DNA from: Herpetosiphonaceae bacterium
Lineage (GTDB): Bacteria > Chloroflexota > Chloroflexia > Chloroflexales > Kallotenuaceae
Assembly (NCBI GenBank): GCA_030147335.1
Contig: JASKZZ010000418.1
Span: 1 to 7,033, forward strand
Length of the DNA stretch: 7,033 nucleotides
Direction: 5' to 3'
Position 1 is the stretch's first letter; each line of letters opens with the position of its first letter. The position numbers and the translations under genes were made by a program. A model generated the notes under the pieces. The model saw only the letters and a list, made by a program, of their open reading frames with translations, was not told where the DNA came from and did not search any database. Positions 1 to 4,875 of the stretch are shown here, piece by piece.

Positions 1-882
1 AGCTTCACGCACACCGTCTCCCATCAGGTTGAACGCCAACACAGCCAAAAAGATTGCAATTCCAGGCCAGTAGGCCAGCCATGGAGCAAGTGAGATGTAT
101 CCTTGCGCAAGGCTGAGCATTTGGCCCCATGATGCTGTTGGCGGCTGAACGCCAAGCCCCAAAAATGAGAGCGCTGCTTCAGCCAGAATTGCGGACGCCA
201 TAGCGAGCGTTGTTTGTACCAGCAGCGGTGCTAGCGAGTTGGGCAATACATGTCGCAGCATAATCCGCACATCTGCCAGACCGGAGGCTCGCGCCGCTTG
301 AACATACTCCTGGTTAGCAACGGTCATCACTTGGGCCCGCACAATGCGAACAAATGCCGGAGCGAAACCGATGCCGATTGCGATCATCGCATTGCCAAAT
401 CCAGGCCCGAGCGTTCCCGCTAGCGCAAGCGCGAGGATCAGAAATGGAAAGGCCTGCATGGCATCAACGATCCGCATGACCACCCATTCATCCCAGAATC
501 CCCGGTAATAACCGGATAGCAAGCCAACCGGTACGCCAATCAGGAAAGCGACACCGACTGCATAAATCGATGCTTGAAGCGAGATACGCGAGCCATAAAT
601 AATCCGCGATAATACGTCTCGTCCCAAGTCATCGGTTCCCATCCAGTGCGCGGCACTTTCCGATTCAAGCACATGTTCCAAATCTTGCTCAAGTGGATCA
701 TATGGGGCAACGAGCGGCGCAGCGACAGCCAAGAAGATGAGCGCGATGATGATTAAAGCGCCGATCACCGCGAGTTTATTTTTCCTAAACCGACGTACAA
801 AGAGGCCAAACGGTGATTCTTGTCGGGCAGTTGTTTGAAACTCCCGGCTAGCTTGTGCTTGTGGCTGGACAGAGGTTGCCAT
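1..882 (-). CDS. dppC: ABC transporter permease, DppC/OppC type (3' end cut by window edge)
   Basis: Inner-membrane permease of a peptide/nickel-type (family 5) ABC importer; it pairs with the DppB-type protein encoded just upstream to form the translocation channel. My translation from the ATG at 882 gives 294 residues with no stop before the edge. A cytoplasmic tail (about 1-35, ending RRFRKNK) precedes the first membrane helix (about 37-59). The periplasmic stretch APYDPLEQ (59-66) and HWMGTDDLGRDVLSR (79-93) is the usual DppC N-terminal signature. The EAA loop that contacts the ATPase is at about 192-214 (EYVQAARASG...LRHVLPN). NLMGDGVREA at 285-294 is the typical family ending, usually followed by LDPR and a few residues, so only a handful of codons are probably missing. 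The start lies two bases after the dppB stop (TGA-gt-ATG), with AAAGGGAG at 890-897 inside the end of dppB, so translational coupling is likely. Substrate cannot be told from a permease. Confidence 0.95.
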   Translation of the reverse strand, partial: MATSVQPQAQASREFQTTARQESPFGLFVRRFRKNKLAVIGALIIIALIFLAVAAPLVAPYDPLEQDLEHVLESESAAHWMGTDDLGRDVLSRIIYGSRISLQASIYAVGVAFLIGVPVGLLSGYYRGFWDEWVVMRIVDAMQAFPFLILALALAGTLGPGFGNAMIAIGIGFAPAFVRIVRAQVMTVANQEYVQAARASGLADVRIMLRHVLPNSLAPLLVQTTLAMASAILAEAALSFLGLGVQPPTASWGQMLSLAQGYISLAPWLAYWPGIAIFLAVLAFNLMGDGVREA

Positions 883-884
883 AC

Positions 885-1835
885 TCAGGCTCCCTTTCCT
901 TGCTTAACACGCGGGTCTGTTAGGGCGAGGAGAATGTCCACAATGAGGTTGATTAAGACCACGAGTAATGCTGAAACGAGGATTGCACCTTGCACCACGG
1001 GGAAGTCACGCTGAAAGATCGCTTCCACAATCAAGCGGCCAAAACCGGGAATCGAGAAGATTGTTTCGGTAATGACCAAGCCACCTAGTAGTCCTGCAAT
1101 GAGTAACCCTGATGACGTGATAACTGGCACAAGCGCATTGCGAAACGCATGGCGCATAACAACAGTGAATTCTTCTAAGCCTTTGCCCCTAGCAGTACGA
1201 ACGTAATCTGAGTGCAGCACCTCAAGCATGCTTGAGCGCAACATACGCATAAGCACCGCTGACTCACGGATACCGGTCGCTACCATCGGCATCAGCATTG
1301 CGGTCAAGTTTGCACGTGGATCTTCAGTAAAGGGAACGTAGCCCGAAGCGGGAAGCCACTGCAACTTGACCGCAAACAAGATGATAAACATCATGGCGAG
1401 CCAGAATGACGGAACGCTCATTCCTCCCAGTGCAAACAATGTACTCGAATAGTCGACAGCGCTTCCGCGTCGTGTTGCCGAAAGAACTCCCGCTGGAATA
1501 GCGATCAACAGCGCTACCAGGAAGGAGCCAAAAGCTAATTCGATAGTAGGTGGAAGTCGCTGCATGATCTGCTCGATCACGGGAGAACGGTCAACCAGGG
1601 AACGTCCTAAGTCGCCCTGGACCACGTTTCCCAGCCACACAAAATACTGCACCACCAGTGGGCGATCAAGACCGAGCTGCCGCCGGAGCGCTGTTTCCGC
1701 TTCCGGTGTTGCTTCTTGTCCCAGGATCACCGTGACCGGATCACCTGGGATCAAGTGGATCAGGGAGAAGACCATGATCGATACCAACAGCAATATCGGG
1801 ATGCTGAGAATCAACCGACGAAGGATGAACGCCAT
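885..1835 (-). CDS. dppB: ABC transporter permease, DppB/OppB type
   Basis: First permease subunit of the family 5 (peptide/nickel/opine) ABC importer, located in the cytoplasmic membrane. It has 316 residues, a normal length for the family. MAFILRRLILSIPILLLV at the N-terminus starts helix 1 (about 8-29), followed by the family hallmark HLIPGDPV (27-34) and GDLGRSL (74-80). Further helices lie at about 100-120, 132-156, 180-198, 236-257 and 284-305. The EAA loop is at 210-234 (DYVRTARGKGL...RHAFRNAL). ETIFSIPGFGRL (257-268) and the C-terminal DPRV (307-310) are also standard. The start is supported by AGGGGAA at 1840-1846, four bases before the ATG. It follows the binding-protein gene by 45 bases with no hairpin and T-run between them, and precedes dppC by two bases, so the three genes look like one transcript. 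Family assignment is firm; the transported solute is unknown. Confidence 0.97.
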   Translation of the reverse strand: MAFILRRLILSIPILLLVSIMVFSLIHLIPGDPVTVILGQEATPEAETALRRQLGLDRPLVVQYFVWLGNVVQGDLGRSLVDRSPVIEQIMQRLPPTIELAFGSFLVALLIAIPAGVLSATRRGSAVDYSSTLFALGGMSVPSFWLAMMFIILFAVKLQWLPASGYVPFTEDPRANLTAMLMPMVATGIRESAVLMRMLRSSMLEVLHSDYVRTARGKGLEEFTVVMRHAFRNALVPVITSSGLLIAGLLGGLVITETIFSIPGFGRLIVEAIFQRDFPVVQGAILVSALLVVLINLIVDILLALTDPRVKQGKGA

Positions 1836-1880
1836 GATCTTCCCCTTTCATCTACGATACTCGTGCGCGTGTTTCAGCCT

Positions 1881-3494
1881 TTATTGCTTACTCAGCTCTC
1901 GCGTGCGAATAATGCCATCGGGCACATAGGTGAAGCCCGTAACATTGGACCTCATACCGAACACGTTGTTCTGATGATAAAGGTAAACGTAGGGTACCTC
2001 GTCATGCTCGATCTCCATTATCTGGTCGTACAGTTGCTTGCGCTTTGCCTCATCGCTTTCAACGCGAGCTTGCTGTAGTAAATCGTCCACGGTCGGATTC
2101 GAGTATTGCGAGTTGTTATTGGCAGCGCCGGTGTAAAGGAAGTCAAAAATGTTCTGGTCGGGATCGGGACGACCGGACCAACCAAGCTGGATTGCCTGGA
2201 AGTTGCCTGTATCGCTTTGTTCAAGCAACGTGCCAAACTCCACCTTTTCGATCTGCATATCGATCCCACCGGCCTTAAGAAAGTTCTGCACCAACTGGGC
2301 TAGCTGCGCATTAGCAGGCGAAGTTCCCGTTTTCAACGTGAACGAGACGTTGGAAACACCAGCGTCGGCTAGCAATTTCTTGGCAGCTTCAACATTGGGC
2401 TTTTCGTAAGTATCGCTGTCGCCATATGCAAAATGGCTTTTAGCGAATGGTGAGTGACCGGGCGTTGCCGTTTCGCCAAACATAACCTTGACAAGTGCGT
2501 CGCGGTCAATCAGCATATCGATTGCCTTGCGCACGTTCTTGTTGTCTAGCGGCGCTTGCTTTACGTTTAGGTAAATGCCTTGGTAGCCGAAACCGGGCTC
2601 ATTGACAACCACGAACTTGTTGTCTGCCTGGAGCCCAGGCACTTCTTTGGACGGCAACACATTGGTCATGTCAACCTGGCCCGAGCGCAAATTGACGAGC
2701 GCGGTGTTGGCATCCGTGAAGATTTTGTACGTAATCTTCGCCGCCTTTGGAAGACCTTCCTGCCAGTAGTCTTCGTTCCTGACAAGCGTAATCGAACTAC
2801 CTTTGACGCGATCTTGATACTTGAATGGGCCGCTGCATACCGGCTGGTTCAAGAAATTCTCGCCTTGCTCTTGCGCTGCCTTAGGTGAAACCATCATACC
2901 CGAGCGGTCAGTGAGGATTGAAAGAAACGGCGCAAACGGCTCCTTGAGTGTTATTTTGATCGTCTGAGGATCAACGACTTCAACTGTGTTTATGACCAGT
3001 AGCTCGGTTCTTCGTGGAGACGTTTCAGCCCGATTTCGTTCCAGGTTGAAAGCGACCGCTTCTGCGTTGAAATCGGTGCCATCATGAAACTTCACGCCTT
3101 CGCGGAGTGTGAGCGTATAGGTTAGCTTGTCATCTGAGACCTGATGCTCCGTCACCAGCATCGGCACAATATTGCCCTCTGCATCAAGATCGAACAGCTT
3201 ATCGCAGATGCTGTTGAGCACAAATCGGTCGACGAGAGCACTTGATTGGGATGGATCAAGCTTGGGAGGATCCGCGTCGAGGCTTATATTGATCTCTGAG
3301 TTTCCTTGAGGAACATCTGCGGCAGCTGCGGAGGTTGCTGCACCATCACTTGCAGCGTTTGCTCCACTAGATGCAATTATCGCTGCATCACCGCCGGTAT
3401 TTGTGGAACCGCCACCGCCACAAGCGGCAAGGATAAGTATCATGAGCACCATTAGTGCTCGCCAAACGTTACGTGGTTGCGTCTTCGTTCTCAT
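1881..3494 (-). CDS. Family 5 ABC transporter substrate-binding lipoprotein
   Basis: Extracytoplasmic receptor of the importer (SBP_bac_5 family: DppA, OppA, NikA and relatives). It has 537 residues from the chosen start. A lipoprotein signal peptide spans 1-24: basic n-region (MRTKTQPR), hydrophobic core 13-22, then lipobox L-A-A-C with Cys25 as the lipidation site. Residues 26-64 form a Gly/Ala/Ser-rich linker that should tether the folded domain. The fold starts near INISLDADPPKLDP (68-81). The family signature is at about 124-153 (LTYTLTLREGVKFHDGTDF and onward). Later landmarks are SGPFKY (221-226), IYLNVKQAPLDNKNVRKAI (307-325) and WSGRPDPDQNIFDFLY (439-454). The reading frame is open up to an ATG at 3545, but an AAGGAGG site five bases before the ATG at 3494 and the clean signal peptide favour the shorter form. 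It is the first gene of the operon. The ligand may be a peptide, a glutathione-like compound or another small solute; the sequence does not decide. Confidence 0.95.
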   Translation of the reverse strand: MRTKTQPRNVWRALMVLMILILAACGGGGSTNTGGDAAIIASSGANAASDGAATSAAAADVPQGNSEINISLDADPPKLDPSQSSALVDRFVLNSICDKLFDLDAEGNIVPMLVTEHQVSDDKLTYTLTLREGVKFHDGTDFNAEAVAFNLERNRAETSPRRTELLVINTVEVVDPQTIKITLKEPFAPFLSILTDRSGMMVSPKAAQEQGENFLNQPVCSGPFKYQDRVKGSSITLVRNEDYWQEGLPKAAKITYKIFTDANTALVNLRSGQVDMTNVLPSKEVPGLQADNKFVVVNEPGFGYQGIYLNVKQAPLDNKNVRKAIDMLIDRDALVKVMFGETATPGHSPFAKSHFAYGDSDTYEKPNVEAAKKLLADAGVSNVSFTLKTGTSPANAQLAQLVQNFLKAGGIDMQIEKVEFGTLLEQSDTGNFQAIQLGWSGRPDPDQNIFDFLYTGAANNNSQYSNPTVDDLLQQARVESDEAKRKQLYDQIMEIEHDEVPYVYLYHQNNVFGMRSNVTGFTYVPDGIIRTRELSKQ

Positions 3495-3499
3495 TCCCG

Positions 3500-3506
3500 C
3501 CTCCTT
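3500..3506 (-). promoter_or_regulatory. Strong ribosome binding site that sets the binding-protein start
   Basis: On the minus strand the sequence reads AAGGAGG-CGGGA-ATG, a full Shine-Dalgarno match with a five-base spacer to the ATG at 3494. It lies inside the 17-codon in-frame extension that runs up to an ATG at 3545, which indicates that the extension is untranslated leader rather than protein. Confidence 0.85.
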
Positions 3507-3603
3507 GAGTATCGATGCGAGTAAACTCTGACGGCCATACCTCAACGTATGGATACGAACGGTCTAGCTAGATGTAGTGGTCTGACTCCTTTCTACGCCT
3601 ATC

Positions 3604-3632
3604 ATCAAGGGTGCGTGGAGTGCTTGTGTCAA
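3604..3632 (-). promoter_or_regulatory. Possible promoter of the ABC importer operon
   Basis: The minus strand has an exact TTGACA at 3632-3627. A hexamer CTTGAT at 3609-3604, 17 bases downstream, keeps only the T, A and T of positions 3, 5 and 6 of TATAAT. A better -10 match (GATGAT, 3606-3601) needs a 20-base spacer. It would give a leader of about 100 bases before the start at 3494. The -35 match is good and the -10 is poor, so this is a suggestion only; another candidate lies about 100 bases further upstream. Confidence 0.3.
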
Positions 3633-3704
3633 AAAGGTTTGAATTGTGTGTCACGAAAGGTTGAGGCAGCGTTGTTGAAGACTATCTAGGAATTGGACAA
3701 TGTG

Positions 3705-3733
3705 ATGATGGTAAATAATTCTTTACCTTTCAA
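3705..3733 (-). promoter_or_regulatory. Alternative promoter candidate with an embedded dyad
   Basis: On the minus strand TTGAAA (3733-3728) and CATCAT (3710-3705) are separated by 17 bases, with five of six and four of six matches to the sigma-70 consensus. The spacer contains an inverted repeat, GGTAAA-N6-TTTACC (3710-3727), placed where a repressor would block RNA polymerase. It lies in the most AT-rich part of the gap. A promoter here would give a leader of about 200 bases. This is pattern matching only. Confidence 0.25.
3710..3727. repeat. Operator-like inverted repeat GGTAAA-N6-TTTACC
   Basis: The two 6-base arms (3710-3715 and 3722-3727) are perfectly complementary around an AT-rich centre, TAATTC. 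There is no long T-run after it on either strand, so a terminator is unlikely. The 18-base size and dyad symmetry suit a dimeric repressor or activator site. No known regulator motif is recognised, and 6-base arms can arise by chance. Confidence 0.35.
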
Positions 3734-3757
3734 TTAGTTCACTTCTAGCATAGGCCG

Positions 3758-3777
3758 TGCCACTGCTACGAGTGGCA
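3758..3777 (-). terminator. Hairpin just downstream of the oxidoreductase gene, weak terminator candidate
   Basis: TGCCACT (3758-3764) and AGTGGCA (3771-3777) form a perfect 7-base stem with a 6-base loop, beginning eight bases after the oxidoreductase stop codon on the minus strand. The T-run expected of an intrinsic terminator is absent on both sides, so it may instead stabilise the 3' end of the message, or be incidental. Confidence 0.35.
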
Positions 3778-3785
3778 TGTTTGCG

Positions 3786-4727
3786 CTACTGTTGTCGGTA
3801 CAGGTTCAATGCTTCGCTAAACCAGGACAGCGACTCCTTGGTGAAGGGGCCGAGGTTACAAATCAAATGTTTTACGCCAGCGTCTGCATACTCTTGGAGC
3901 GCCGTCGCAACCTCCTCCGGTGAGCCGGTGAGCGCCTTTTGTGGGTCAAGCGGTGGGTCGTTCTGATCACGGCCATGCGGATACACGACGCTAACGCCTA
4001 CAGTAATATCAAGTGTTGACGGATCGCGGCCTTCTTCTTGACAGGCTGTCTCGATCTTAGCGCGTGGTTCGGCTAGGGCAGAGACGTGACCAAGCCAGCA
4101 CGTGTTCCAGCTATCAGCGAATTGTGCCGTTAGTCGCATCATGCGCGGCTTGAATGAGCCGATCAGGATTGGAGGGCCTGCGGGACGAGGACCGCGTGGA
4201 CGCAGCTCGCAGTTGGGGGCGCTGTAGTACGTGCCGGTAAAATCAACCTTACCTTCGCGCAGCAGCGGCACAATGATGTTGAGCGCTTCCTCAAAGCGGT
4301 CAACTCGGTGGTCGAATGGAATGCCAAACGCGTCGAACTCAGGCTGATGCCAGCCCGCGCCAAGACCAAGGATTAGTCGGCCGCCGCTCATTTCTTCCAC
4401 TGTACTCGCCATTTTCGCCAGCACCGCCGGATTACGAAACGCGGTACACATTACCAGCGTTCCTATCTCCACGCGTGATGTGGCTTCTGCAAGACCTGAA
4501 AGTACGCTCCATACTTCCCAGATGCCGGTGGCTGGCCGTTCGGGGAAGCGAAACAATAGATGGTCGACCACCCACACGGAGTCGAAGTCGGCTTGTTCTG
4601 CTTGCAGCGCCAAATCGCGGATTGTGGTGTACGATGGTATTTGTCCCGTTTTCCCGTCTTCCGCAATCGGCATGACCACGCCGATCTTCATCCGTCCGTC
4701 TGAGCTGTTGTTCATATGCGTTGTCAT
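3786..4727 (-). CDS. Luciferase-like (LLM class) flavin/F420-dependent oxidoreductase
   Basis: Soluble TIM-barrel oxidoreductase of the bacterial luciferase-like family. Members use reduced FMN or coenzyme F420; the physiological substrate is not predictable from sequence. It has 313 residues, a usual length. Landmarks run in family order: KIGVVMP (14-20, first strand), ALQAEQADFDSVWVVDHL (40-57), TSRVEIGTLV (83-92), GGRLILGLGAGWHQPEFDAFG (115-135), PPILIGSFKPRMMRLTAQFAD (185-205) and GSPEEVATALQEYADAGV (268-285). The GLGAGW..EF.AFG block resembles the F420-dependent subgroup that also includes many uncharacterised actinobacterial and Chloroflexi proteins. AAGGAGT at 4732-4738, four bases before the ATG at 4727, supports this start over the in-frame ATG at residue 5. 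It has the same direction as the ABC operon but lies 291 bases upstream and is probably a separate unit. Cofactor choice between FMN and F420 is unresolved. Confidence 0.93.
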   Translation of the reverse strand: MTTHMNNSSDGRMKIGVVMPIAEDGKTGQIPSYTTIRDLALQAEQADFDSVWVVDHLLFRFPERPATGIWEVWSVLSGLAEATSRVEIGTLVMCTAFRNPAVLAKMASTVEEMSGGRLILGLGAGWHQPEFDAFGIPFDHRVDRFEEALNIIVPLLREGKVDFTGTYYSAPNCELRPRGPRPAGPPILIGSFKPRMMRLTAQFADSWNTCWLGHVSALAEPRAKIETACQEEGRDPSTLDITVGVSVVYPHGRDQNDPPLDPQKALTGSPEEVATALQEYADAGVKHLICNLGPFTKESLSWFSEALNLYRQQ

Positions 4728-4731
4728 AGGT

Positions 4732-4738
4732 ACTCCTT
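4732..4738 (-). promoter_or_regulatory. Ribosome binding site of the oxidoreductase gene
   Basis: The minus strand reads AAGGAGT-acct-ATG. The purine-rich match four bases before the first ATG decides the start at 4727 over the second in-frame ATG twelve bases later, which has no such site. Confidence 0.7.
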
Positions 4739-4855
4739 GTATCTATCGACGACAATGTTGGCTGGGGGCCGTACTGTGGATCATTGCCTGGAAATGTTAC
4801 CCGCGCACTAGAGTTGCGGCATGCATTTGATCGGCAGCAGTAAACTAGTGGACAT

Positions 4856-4861
4856 CATAAT
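4856..4861 (+). promoter_or_regulatory. Possible -10 element for the membrane glycosyltransferase gene
   Basis: CATAAT matches TATAAT at five of six positions. No -35 match is found 16-18 bases upstream. Transcription from it would begin around 4868, only about eight bases before the ATG at 4876, which fits the absence of a recognisable Shine-Dalgarno sequence and hints at a leaderless or nearly leaderless message. This is inference from one hexamer. Confidence 0.25.
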
Positions 4862-4875
4862 ACGGATATGCTTGT

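Larger units (their letters stand above)
3495..3785. other. Non-coding region between the oxidoreductase gene and the transporter operon
   Basis: These 291 bases hold no credible gene. A 69-codon plus-strand frame that begins here runs antisense into the oxidoreductase gene and has no recognisable features. Seen from the minus strand, the region contains in order: a small hairpin just after the oxidoreductase stop, an AT-rich patch with a GGTAAA/TTTACC dyad, an exact TTGACA hexamer, two short palindromes and the ribosome binding site of the binding-protein gene. It is therefore most simply the 3' end of one transcription unit and the promoter plus leader of the next. No known riboswitch or tRNA shape was recognised by eye. 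Confidence 0.7.
4728..4875. other. Divergent intergenic region
   Basis: These 148 bases separate two genes that start back to back, so the region must hold promoters for both unless either is read from further away. Rightward, CATAAT at 4856-4861 is the only good -10 hexamer. Leftward, no convincing -35/-10 pair was found beyond the ribosome binding site. A loose inverted repeat CACTAG (4806-4811) and CTAGTG (4845-4850) spans the middle; its arms are short and contain the self-complementary CTAG, so it is weak evidence for a binding site. Confidence 0.5.

Noticed and set aside
1564..2078. Two overlapping plus-strand frames of about 120 codons across the dppB / binding-protein junction
   Set aside because: They are antisense to two firm genes, have odd composition and no family resemblance.
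2580..2888. 102-codon plus-strand frame inside the binding-protein gene
   Set aside because: Antisense to a conserved coding region, with no start signal or motif.
3758..3777. Strong intrinsic terminator between the oxidoreductase gene and the importer operon
   Set aside because: The stem is only seven pairs and no T-run follows on either strand, so it is listed only as a weak candidate.
4432..4755. 107-codon minus-strand frame overlapping the start of the oxidoreductase gene in another frame
   Set aside because: The luciferase-like frame has the family motifs and the ribosome binding site; this frame has an arginine/serine-rich sequence without features.
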